From Pseudooctadecabacter sp. (GTDB lineage Bacteria > Pseudomonadota > Alphaproteobacteria > Rhodobacterales > Rhodobacteraceae), in assembly GCA_020628265.1 (NCBI GenBank), contig JAHDFG010000013.1, positions 2,862 through 17,903 of the forward strand: DNA of 15,042 nucleotides, written 5' to 3'. The notes under the pieces were generated by a model. The model was not told where the DNA came from. It searched no databases and saw only the letters and a program-made list of their open reading frames with translations. Positions 9,230-15,042 of the stretch are shown piece after piece. The stretch's first letter is position 1. Every line of letters begins with the position of its first letter. The translations under genes were made by a program, and so were the position numbers.

Positions 9230-9270
9230 AAAAAGGATCCGCGCCAGACCTGACGGGCCCAGCGCGGATC
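9230..9270 (-). terminator. Rho-independent terminator or attenuator between oppA and oppB
   Basis: On the minus strand, bases 9270-9256 pair with 9250-9236. The outer nine pairs (GATCCGCGC with GCGCGGATC) are perfect, and the inner six include three G-U pairs around a five-base loop. CC and then five T residues follow (9234-9230). It lies 13 bases after the oppA stop and upstream of oppB. I infer partial termination that keeps the binding protein more abundant than the membrane subunits, a common arrangement in ABC importer operons. It could also protect the oppA mRNA 3' end. Confidence 0.8.
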
Positions 9271-9283
9271 TTGGTCCTAAACG

Positions 9284-10927
9284 TTACTCACCAGCGGTGA
9301 TGTAGAGGTCCTTGGAGTACCAGTTCTGAAGGAAGTTTTCCGTCGGCCAGTTGGCCAGGTTCTCGTCCTTCATGCGCACGGAGGCGTAGTGGTAGATCGG
9401 GATGATCGCCGTTTCCTCGGATGCGATGCGCTCGACTTCCATGTAAAGCGGCATGGCGTCTTCGGCAGTCTTGGCCTCGGCCATCAGGGCGTCGATCTCT
9501 TCGTTCACGAACTTGCCGTCGTTGTAGGACGAACCAGAGGTGAACAGATCAAGGTAGGTGCTGGGTTCGTTGTAGTCCGCACACCAGCCCGCACGCGCAA
9601 CCTGATAGTTTTGCTCACCACGGGTGTCGAGGTACGTCGCCCATTCCTGATTGGCGAGTTCCGTTTCAACACCCAGCGTCTGCTTCCACATCTGGCCGAT
9701 GGCCACAGCGATGGACCGGTGGCTGTCAGACGTGTTGTAAAGGATTTCGACCGTCAGGGGTTCGCCGTCGGTGCCGTAACCTGCTGCTGCCATCAGCTCT
9801 TGTGCTTTGGCGTTGCGTTCCTCTTGCGACATGCTGGCGATGTCGATGTCAGGCGTCTGCCAGCCGGACACAGCCCAGTGGGTGAAGGTGTAGGCTTCTT
9901 TCTGACCACCGGCGAGGATATTGTCGACGATCACGCCGCGATCAACGGCCAGCGACAGAGCCGCACGGACGTTGGGGTCCTGCAGCGCAGGGTTGCCGCT
10001 GTCGGTGTGGTTGATCAGGTAGTAGTAGGAGCACGAGCTTGGGAAGCTCAGCGCCTCACCGGGGTATTCCGCGCTCAGACGCGGGAACTGGCCAGCGGGC
10101 ACGTCCATCACCAGATCAATCTCACCAGCCAGATAGCGGGTCAGGGCCTGGTTGCTGTCGTTGATGATCAGCGCCGTGACCTCATCAATGATTGTTGCGT
10201 CGTTATTCCAGTAGCTTTCGTTACGCACGCGCACCAGCTTTTCGCCAGGCACGTATTCGGACAGAACATAAGCGCCGTTAGACACGAAGTTGCCCGGATC
10301 GGTGTAATTGTCGCCACCGGCCTCAACCGCTGCGCGGTTCGCTGGGAACGTGGTGGGGAAGGTCAGCATCTGCGGGAAGTAGGGGCGCGGTGCGTCGATC
10401 GTGTAAACGACCGTGCGGTCGTCAGGCGCGGACACGCCCAGATCTTCCACGGGCATTTCACCTGCGATCACGGCGCCCGCGTTCTCGACACCCATCACTT
10501 CGATGTACCAAGAATACGGCGAGGCATTGGCCGGATCAGCCGCACGCTGCAGGCCATACACAAAGTCGCCAGCCACAACGGGATCACCGTTGGACCACAC
10601 TGCATTTTCACGAAGCGTGAAAGTATAGGTCAGTCCGTCTTCGGAGACTTCAAAGCTCTCGGCGACACCGGGGAGGGCTTCACCCGAGGCACTTTCAACC
10701 ATCAAACCTTCAAAGAGGTCACGGGCGACAGAGGACCCTTCAACATCTTCAACGAACTGCGGGTCGATCGAGGGGAAATCGTCAAGAATGGAGTAACTAA
10801 AGCTCTGCTCCGAGGCGAGCGTCTCACCCGTCACGGGGTGCGTCGCATGGCCGTCGGCCCAGACAGCGCCGCCGGTTGCAATCAGTGCAGCCGCCGTCGT
10901 GGCGAGAAGTTTTGTTTTGAATGTCAT
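9284..10927 (-). CDS. oppA: OppA, periplasmic oligopeptide-binding protein
   Basis: This 547-residue solute-binding protein (SBP_bac_5 family) captures peptides in the periplasm and delivers them to OppBC. It has a Sec signal peptide (residues 1-24, Lys4 and Lys6, a hydrophobic Ala/Leu core, cleavage after AVWA). No lipobox is present, so it should be soluble. The RAGWCADYNEP segment around Cys449 matches E. coli OppA nearly exactly. With Cys299 in SCSYYY it reproduces the cysteine pair that forms a disulfide in E. coli OppA, at similar spacing. The LLYNTSD-like and NQEW segments are also typical. The ATG at 10927 is chosen over an upstream in-frame ATG at 11050 because it has AGGGAG seven bases before it and begins the signal peptide. 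It is the first gene of the importer operon. Confidence 0.95.
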   Translation of the reverse strand: MTFKTKLLATTAAALIATGGAVWADGHATHPVTGETLASEQSFSYSILDDFPSIDPQFVEDVEGSSVARDLFEGLMVESASGEALPGVAESFEVSEDGLTYTFTLRENAVWSNGDPVVAGDFVYGLQRAADPANASPYSWYIEVMGVENAGAVIAGEMPVEDLGVSAPDDRTVVYTIDAPRPYFPQMLTFPTTFPANRAAVEAGGDNYTDPGNFVSNGAYVLSEYVPGEKLVRVRNESYWNNDATIIDEVTALIINDSNQALTRYLAGEIDLVMDVPAGQFPRLSAEYPGEALSFPSSCSYYYLINHTDSGNPALQDPNVRAALSLAVDRGVIVDNILAGGQKEAYTFTHWAVSGWQTPDIDIASMSQEERNAKAQELMAAAGYGTDGEPLTVEILYNTSDSHRSIAVAIGQMWKQTLGVETELANQEWATYLDTRGEQNYQVARAGWCADYNEPSTYLDLFTSGSSYNDGKFVNEEIDALMAEAKTAEDAMPLYMEVERIASEETAIIPIYHYASVRMKDENLANWPTENFLQNWYSKDLYITAGE

Positions 10928-10934
10928 GAGGAAA

Positions 10935-10940
10935 CTCCCT
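10935..10940 (-). promoter_or_regulatory. Ribosome binding site of oppA
   Basis: On the minus strand this reads AGGGAG, seven bases before the ATG at 10927. It fixes the oppA start and excludes the 41-residue upstream extension, which lacks any signal-peptide character. Confidence 0.8.
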
Positions 10941-10984
10941 TGTTGCGCAGCCGACTGCAAATGCGTCTGGCTGTCGTTAGCAGG

Positions 10985-11006
10985 ACCCTGCGGTTGTCCG
11001 CAGGAT
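10985..11006 (-). promoter_or_regulatory. Hairpin in the oppA 5' leader
   Basis: On the minus strand the arms ATCCTGCGG and CCGCAGGGT form nine pairs (one G-U) around the four-base loop ACAA. It lies about 57 bases before the oppA ATG. No T-run follows, so it is not a classical terminator. It may be an mRNA-stabilising or regulatory structure in the leader, or simply a stem within the promoter region. The structure is seen; the role is inference. Confidence 0.4.
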
Positions 11007-11136
11007 TGGGAGGTATCCTCAGGGGAGTCGCAGAATAACGCAAGCGTCATCGGCGGTTGACCTTAGGGCGCTTCGCTGAAATCCGCACAATTTGCGGGCA
11101 AAAGCACAGCAAACAAGCAAGGATCAGCAGGCCAGA

Positions 11137-11517
11137 TCAGACGTCTTCGAACACCTTGCGGGCCACGCGAAAACACTCCAGCGCCTGTGGAACACCGCAG
11201 TAAATGCCAATCACATGGATGATCGCGCGCACTTCTTCATGGGTGACGCCGTTGTTGATCGCGCCCTTCAGGTGGATTTCCCATTCGTGCATTTTGCCCA
11301 AAGCGCCGATCATCGACAGGTTCATCATCGACCGTGTTTTGGCGTCGATCACATCGTCGCCCCAGCCAAACCCCCAGCACCACGCTGTCATGGCCTCTTG
11401 AAAGGGCCGTGTGAAATCATCGGCGGCAGCGAGGTTCTTTTCCACGTATTCGGCCCCAAGGGTCGCCTTGCGTTGCTCAAGGCCTTTGAGGAAGAGGTCT
11501 TCGTCAAATGTGCTCAT
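11137..11517 (-). CDS. Carboxymuconolactone decarboxylase-family protein
   Basis: This 126-residue protein is all-helical and of normal length for single-domain CMD proteins such as PcaC (about 125-135). The core EWEIHLKGAINNG (78-90) followed by VTHEEVRAIIHVIGIYCGVPQA is characteristic of PcaC-like members, with Glu78/Glu80, His82 and Cys107. The AhpD-type CxxC pair is absent (the cysteines at 107 and 115 are seven residues apart), so a peroxidase or disulfide-reductase role is unlikely. PcaC decarboxylates gamma-carboxymuconolactone, but no other protocatechuate genes are here, so the reaction is unassigned. An AAGGA ribosome site lies before the ATG. It starts 60 bases after the aldehyde dehydrogenase stop and is probably the last gene of that operon. 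Confidence 0.85.
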   Translation of the reverse strand: MSTFDEDLFLKGLEQRKATLGAEYVEKNLAAADDFTRPFQEAMTAWCWGFGWGDDVIDAKTRSMMNLSMIGALGKMHEWEIHLKGAINNGVTHEEVRAIIHVIGIYCGVPQALECFRVARKVFEDV

Positions 11518-11577
11518 GTGTGATCCTTTCTGGGGTCGTTCTTGGGTCCAACCCGGTCGCGGGTGGCGCGTGCCGCA

Positions 11578-13023
11578 CTAGCTATTCAGTTTAATCGCGA
11601 CGTTCTTTGTCTGTACGTAATTCCAAAGCGCCTCACGCCCCTTTTCGCGGCCATAACCGGATTTTCCGTAGCCGCCAAACGGGGTTTCGACGCCCCCAGC
11701 GAACCATTCATTGACGAACACCTGCCCCGCCCGCACCTGACGGGCAGCCTGCGTGGCGCGGTCGAGATTGCGCGTGAAAACACCGCCAACGAGTCCATAA
11801 GGCGTGCCATTGGCAATCTTGATAGCCTCCGCGTCGTTCGACGCCTTTAGCACCGAGACGACGGGCCCGAAGACCTCTTCGTTGGCGATGGTCATATCGG
11901 GGGTGACGTTTGTCACCACGGTGGGTTCAAGGAACGCACCGGGACGGTTTAGGGGCCGCCCGCCGGTCGCGACCGTAGCCCCCTGTGCTTGCGCGTCTGA
12001 CACCATGCCCGCCGCGCGGTCCCGTTGTTTGTCAGACACCATCGCGCCCATCGTTGCGCCGAATTCCGGCTGCTCGATCCCCGGTTTGACGGTGATGGAC
12101 TGGGCGACGCTCACCATCCGTTCAACCAACTCGTCATGGATGCTTTCATGGGCAATCACGCGGCTCATGGCGGAACAGACCTGACCTGCGTTGAAATAGA
12201 TGCCCCAGCGGACGTCCTTTTCGAAGGCATCAAGGTCAGCGTCCTCACAGACGATTGCCGCCGATTTGCCGCCCAACTCCAAAACGCAAGGCACCACGTT
12301 CTGCGCGGCGGCGGTTGCAATGGCGATGCCAGTAGGCACCGAACCCGTAAACACGATCTGGTTCACGTCCGGATGCGCAGACAGCGCCGCACCGGCCTCA
12401 TGCCCCAGACCGCACAGGATGTTCACGGCCCCTGCGGGCAGGCCTACGGCCTCGGCAGCATCCGCGAACCACGCATTGGTCAACGGTGTCAGTTCCGGTG
12501 TCTTGATCACGCAGGTGTTGCCGGTGGCAAGGCCCGCCGACAGGGACCGCGCTGTCATCTCCAAAGGATAGTTCCACGGAATGATCTGGGCCGACACGCC
12601 GTAGGGCTCATGTGTCGTGAAATCGAAGTACCCTGCGCCTAGAGGGATCGAGCGGCCTTCGACAGTTTCCGCCTGATTGCCGTAGTATTCAAAATAGCGT
12701 GCCGCACCGCGCACTTCGATCTCGGCCTCCCACAGGGGTTTGCCCTGTTCCAGCGTCAGGGTTTTGGCGATCTCGTCCAGATGTTCCAGCAGGTAACGGC
12801 CCATGGCCTGCACCATGCGGCCCCGTTCCACCGGGCGCAGATCAGACAAGGCACCGGACAGATGCACACGACGCGCGGCCTGCACCGCACGGTCCACGTC
12901 ACCCGCGTCCGCCAGCGCCTGCTCGGCCAGCTTCTCGCCCGTCGCGGGATTGATTATGTCAATTCTGCCCGCCCCGCCGTCGACCCAAGCCCCGTCGATA
13001 TAGTTCTGCCAGTAGGTCTTCAT
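11578..13023 (-). CDS. NAD(P)-dependent aldehyde dehydrogenase
   Basis: The 481-residue protein has the usual length and full catalytic set of the ALDH superfamily. Asn151 is in PWNYP, Lys174 in CVIK, FTGS (225-228) lies in the cofactor site, the general base is Glu249 in LELGGKS, and the nucleophile is Cys283 in GQVCSAMSR. It oxidises an aldehyde to a carboxylate in the cytoplasm. It resembles the betaine-aldehyde/phenylacetaldehyde/hydroxymuconic-semialdehyde type, but the substrate cannot be read from sequence. The ATG at 13023 overlaps the sulfotransferase stop (ATGA) and begins the typical N-terminus. A 67-residue extension to 13224 is low in plausibility because it is sulfotransferase sequence read out of frame. 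No strong ribosome site is seen, so coupled translation is likely. Confidence 0.93.
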   Translation of the reverse strand: MKTYWQNYIDGAWVDGGAGRIDIINPATGEKLAEQALADAGDVDRAVQAARRVHLSGALSDLRPVERGRMVQAMGRYLLEHLDEIAKTLTLEQGKPLWEAEIEVRGAARYFEYYGNQAETVEGRSIPLGAGYFDFTTHEPYGVSAQIIPWNYPLEMTARSLSAGLATGNTCVIKTPELTPLTNAWFADAAEAVGLPAGAVNILCGLGHEAGAALSAHPDVNQIVFTGSVPTGIAIATAAAQNVVPCVLELGGKSAAIVCEDADLDAFEKDVRWGIYFNAGQVCSAMSRVIAHESIHDELVERMVSVAQSITVKPGIEQPEFGATMGAMVSDKQRDRAAGMVSDAQAQGATVATGGRPLNRPGAFLEPTVVTNVTPDMTIANEEVFGPVVSVLKASNDAEAIKIANGTPYGLVGGVFTRNLDRATQAARQVRAGQVFVNEWFAGGVETPFGGYGKSGYGREKGREALWNYVQTKNVAIKLNS

Positions 13024-13763
13024 GCGATCTGGATCCGATGCTGATAAAGGTGGTCGTAATGCGGTTTCATCCGCCGGTGGACCTGTTGCACCCGTTTCGG
13101 GGCGTCGGCCACTTCGACATATTTGCGGGGCTGCGGTTTCAGCCCCGTGGATTTCGCCAGATTGGCATGGAACGACCCACCGTCCCACCAACTGTGCGCG
13201 GACGGGTCTCCACCCGGTTCCCAAGACATCGCATCGGGCAGAAACGGGATGCCCACGGCGTCACAAAACGCGGACACGATGCCATCTGGATTCTCCAACA
13301 GATCGTCGCTGTCGATGACGGGGGGCGGGGTTCCGTTCAGCGCCCAAAGAAGATCAAACAGCGCGCGTTGTTCGGGAAAGCCCACTTCTAGCTCATCGAA
13401 GTCGGGCCATTTGTTGTACATGCTTGAGATGGTCTTGGCCGGATCGCGGATTAGGAAGGCATGGGTGAAGTTCGCGAGGAAATCGGGCGTCCACATGTGG
13501 TTGATGTAGTGGGGGAAGTCCTTCAGGAACACCGGCCCCCGTTCCGCCCGCGCCTGAATATCCGCCCAAACGCTGTCGAGGGTGAGACCCGGCGTCGTTT
13601 TCTCACCCTCTTTGAAACGAGGCCACAGCGGGTCTTCGCCTTGATACCAAGACTCTCCGAACGGTTCGTGCAGGCAATCAAGATCACCACGCTGACGCAT
13701 CATCCATTCGAATGCGGTTGAGGTGGATCGAGGTACGGCCCAGAGGGCAACGATCTTATGCAT
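13020..13763 (-). CDS. Sulfotransferase-like family protein
   Basis: The 247-residue protein has the layout of a small P-loop sulfotransferase. After a short strand comes a 5'-phosphosulfate-loop-like segment PRSTST (11-16), followed by LHEPFGE (31-37). FLIRDPAKTISSM (103-115) follows as the likely 3'-phosphate-binding region (Arg106, Ser113), and KPQPRKYV lies near the end. Known sulfotransferases move sulfonate from PAPS to hydroxyls or amines, but this subgroup has no characterised substrate that I know of, and the loop differs from the classic PKSGTT. GAGAGG lies five bases before the ATG. It starts 27 bases after the upstream gene and overlaps the aldehyde dehydrogenase start by four bases, tying it to the same operon. 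An alternative is a related nucleotide-binding P-loop protein without transferase activity. Confidence 0.8.
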   Translation of the reverse strand: MHKIVALWAVPRSTSTAFEWMMRQRGDLDCLHEPFGESWYQGEDPLWPRFKEGEKTTPGLTLDSVWADIQARAERGPVFLKDFPHYINHMWTPDFLANFTHAFLIRDPAKTISSMYNKWPDFDELEVGFPEQRALFDLLWALNGTPPPVIDSDDLLENPDGIVSAFCDAVGIPFLPDAMSWEPGGDPSAHSWWDGGSFHANLAKSTGLKPQPRKYVEVADAPKRVQQVHRRMKPHYDHLYQHRIQIA

Positions 13764-13790
13764 AAGAACCTCTCAGGACATGATACTTCT

Positions 13791-14609
13791 TCATCTCAAA
13801 AGCCCCATCAACTTTCCATGATCCCCCTCCGGCGCGATCCCAAGGCTCTTGAAAATCCGCCAATAGAGCGCCGTGTCATGGCCGATGACAGGTTTGCCCA
13901 AGGCGGCCTCAACCTGTGGGGACAGATGGATCGGACGGCGGGGCAAACCGTTTGGTCCCGCGCGGAAATTGCACATGCCGTTGATCAGATAGGCGTCCGC
14001 AGTGGGGGCTTTCTCGGCCACGTAGTGGAAGCTCTTCTCAAAAAGTTCGCCGTCGAAAATCCAGCGTTTCGCGTTCACGGTGTCCTGATCAGGGAACCAC
14101 CCCTGATCAACGAAATTCCCGGCCCAAAGCACGTCAAACCCCGCCTCGCGCAGGAAGCCAGCCGTCCCCTGCCACCAGTCGGGCCAATGGTAGGCCGCGT
14201 TCAGGGCGACCTTCTCGACGTTCATGTCCCGCAAGGCCTCAACCATGGCGTAGCCTGCCATGTGGAACTGTGTTTCGTATTTTTCCGACAGATCCTCACA
14301 ATGCTGGCGGATGCCCTCGACGCCCAAGCCGCTGGCATGAACCCAGTTCGATCCCACCTGCCCGCAAACATCGACGCCGTTGCGCGACATGCAGTGGACG
14401 AAATCTTCCATCATGCCGAAGTTGGCTTTGCGCTGGTCCAGCCCGTGGGCGTAGTCTGGCACATGCAGCATCCAGCCGTGCACGCCGACGGTTTCGGGGG
14501 CCATGCGCAGGAAATCCGACGGGGCGGCGTCATAGTCAAACGGCGGACAGGTAAAGCCCACCTGATGGGGAAACAGCTTTTGCTCTGGCGTCCACTTGGT
14601 CGGCATCAT
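13791..14609 (-). CDS. Asp/Glu racemase-superfamily protein, arylmalonate decarboxylase or maleate isomerase-like
   Basis: The protein is 272 residues, about 30 longer than arylmalonate decarboxylase. It shows the two-lobe pattern of the superfamily. The first-lobe loop is VDVCGQVGSNW (79-89), a MAGYAMVEALRDMNVEKVAL segment follows (117-136), and the second-lobe loop INGMCNFRAG (209-218) carries the likely catalytic Cys213. At the first-lobe cysteine position of racemases I align Gly86 (with Ser87), as in arylmalonate decarboxylase, although Cys82 lies nearby. Racemases and maleate isomerase use two cysteines, so a decarboxylase-type mechanism is possible but unproven. The ATG at 14609 overlaps the upstream stop (ATGA); the ATG at 14606 is the alternative. 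A longer frame from 14696 is rejected because it only reads through the neighbour. Confidence 0.75.
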   Translation of the reverse strand: MMPTKWTPEQKLFPHQVGFTCPPFDYDAAPSDFLRMAPETVGVHGWMLHVPDYAHGLDQRKANFGMMEDFVHCMSRNGVDVCGQVGSNWVHASGLGVEGIRQHCEDLSEKYETQFHMAGYAMVEALRDMNVEKVALNAAYHWPDWWQGTAGFLREAGFDVLWAGNFVDQGWFPDQDTVNAKRWIFDGELFEKSFHYVAEKAPTADAYLINGMCNFRAGPNGLPRRPIHLSPQVEAALGKPVIGHDTALYWRIFKSLGIAPEGDHGKLMGLLR

Positions 14610-15022
14610 GTCGGGCTGGCTCCGTCGGCAGATCGGGGATGGCGGGGCAGGTCGTCTGTCACCTGCAGCCAGTCCAGATGTTCGGCTGTGTGACAATGCA
14701 GTTCGGGCACGTAGGCCTCTGGGTTATCCAAACTGACTCCGTACAGGTGGATTTCACCGGGCCAGCGGGTGCTTTCAAAGCTCATCTGGCTTCCGCAATT
14801 TGGACAAAAGGTGCGCGTAGCGATGTCAGACGACTTGTAGCTGGCGCGCTGACCTGTCCACGTCACCTGATCCGGCGCGAACCCCATCCACGCCACAACG
14901 GGCGCAGATGCCGCCCGACGGCAGCTTTCGCAATGGCACAGCGCCGTCCATTTCGGCGGGGCGGATAGGCTATAGCGCACGGCCCCGCACAAACAGCCAC
15001 CCTGTTGCCAAACCTCAGCCAT
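14606..15022 (-). CDS. GFA-family (glutathione-dependent formaldehyde-activating enzyme-like) zinc protein
   Basis: The 138-residue protein carries the complete GFA/CENP-V cysteine pattern: CLCG (10-13), CHCESC (29-34) and CPNCG (73-77). These residues bind zinc in the family. The founder protein Gfa was proposed to speed S-hydroxymethylglutathione formation, but most homologues have no known reaction, so only the fold is secure. The ATG at 15022 is preferred over the TTG at 15025 because GGGAGG sits six bases before the ATG. The stop overlaps the next gene (ATGA). Position in an aldehyde-related operon fits handling of an aldehyde or a thiol adduct, which is inference. Confidence 0.87.
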   Translation of the reverse strand: MAEVWQQGGCLCGAVRYSLSAPPKWTALCHCESCRRAASAPVVAWMGFAPDQVTWTGQRASYKSSDIATRTFCPNCGSQMSFESTRWPGEIHLYGVSLDNPEAYVPELHCHTAEHLDWLQVTDDLPRHPRSADGASPT

Positions 15023-15042
15023 CAATCGCCTCCCGCATCCAG
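15022..15042 (-). CDS. Possible 3' end of a further upstream gene (fragment)
   Basis: From the right edge the minus strand reads six sense codons (Leu-Asp-Ala-Gly-Gly-Asp) and then a TGA that shares its last base with the GFA start (TGATG). This is a common operon junction, so another gene of the same operon may end here. Six codons cannot identify it, and the frame could be chance. Confidence 0.25.
   Translation of the reverse strand: MDAGGD
15029..15034 (-). promoter_or_regulatory. Ribosome binding site of the GFA-family gene
   Basis: On the minus strand this reads GGGAGG, six bases before the ATG at 15022. It supports that start over the TTG one codon upstream. Confidence 0.7.

Larger units (their letters stand above)
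10928..11136 (-). other. Non-coding leader and likely promoter region of the opp operon
   Basis: These 209 bases separate the stop of the carboxymuconolactone decarboxylase-family gene from the oppA start, all on the minus strand. They hold the oppA ribosome site, a 9-bp hairpin (separate entry) and a weak 5-bp inverted repeat (CCGCA/TGCGG, 11083-11097). The weak repeat is followed by only a short T-rich stretch and is not a convincing terminator. No clear -35/-10 pair stands out; a TATTCT at about 11030 is the best -10-like string but has no good partner. A promoter here is inferred from the gap and the change of functional unit. An in-frame extension of oppA through part of it is rejected. 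Confidence 0.5.

Noticed and set aside
11025..11035. TATTCT as a -10 box of an oppA promoter
   Set aside because: No -35-like hexamer lies at a suitable distance, so it may be chance; a promoter is inferred only for the region as a whole.
9389..11038. A 549-codon open frame on the + strand opposite oppA
   Set aside because: It is a mirror of a GC-rich gene. The translation is rich in His, Arg and Val with no recognisable domain, while the minus strand encodes an intact OppA with signal peptide and ribosome site.
10928..11050. N-terminal extension of OppA by 41 residues
   Set aside because: It would bury the signal peptide, and the ATG at 10927 has its own AGGGAG site.
11083..11097. CCGCA/TGCGG inverted repeat as terminator of the right-hand operon
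   Set aside because: It has only five pairs and just ATTT after it on the minus strand, which is too weak to call.
11518..11577. Short repeat GGGTTGGACCC between the aldehyde dehydrogenase and CMD-family genes as a terminator
   Set aside because: It has a four-pair stem, a three-base loop and no T-run; the gap looks like ordinary operon spacing with a ribosome site.
13024..13224. N-terminal extension of the aldehyde dehydrogenase by 67 residues
   Set aside because: It is sulfotransferase coding sequence in another frame. The ATG at 13023 gives the normal family N-terminus and an ATGA junction.
13758..14693. A 311-codon open frame on the + strand opposite the racemase-superfamily gene
   Set aside because: No family resemblance or ribosome site is seen, and it is fully covered by a better-supported minus-strand gene that fits the operon.

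Overview
The window looks like a chromosomal segment from a GC-rich alphaproteobacterium, most likely of the Rhodobacterales (Roseobacter group). I base this on recalled resemblance of the proteins (TamA/TamB pair, sulfotransferase, GFA protein), the codon use and the compact overlapping gene order. No marker gene is present to fix the taxonomy. There are no rRNA or tRNA genes, CRISPR arrays, insertion sequences or phage genes that I can see.

Left block, + strand, bases 1-5389: the 3' part of tamA (its 5' end lies outside the window) overlaps tamB by 4 bases. Together they encode the outer-membrane barrel and the periplasm-spanning partner of the translocation and assembly module. The tamB start is a TTG sharing bases with the tamA stop.

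Middle block, - strand, bases 5412-11136: a complete oligopeptide ABC importer in the transcription order oppA, oppB, oppC, oppD, oppF. OppA, OppB and OppC closely resemble the enterobacterial Opp proteins. A strong hairpin followed by five T residues lies between oppA and oppB. It probably lets oppA be expressed above the membrane genes. A 209-base non-coding leader with a 9-bp hairpin precedes oppA.

Right block, - strand, bases 11137-15042: a tightly packed cassette, in transcription order a GFA-family zinc protein, an Asp/Glu racemase-superfamily protein resembling arylmalonate decarboxylase or maleate isomerase, a small sulfotransferase-like protein, an NAD(P)-dependent aldehyde dehydrogenase and a carboxymuconolactone decarboxylase-family protein. 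Two of the junctions are 4-base ATGA overlaps. A TGATG junction at the right edge suggests the operon continues beyond the window. I do not recognise this set as a named pathway. It reads as a catabolic route producing and oxidising an aldehyde, and it is the most interesting part of the window. The neighbouring peptide importer may or may not be functionally linked.

The tamB and oppF genes converge with only 22 bases between them and no convincing terminator.
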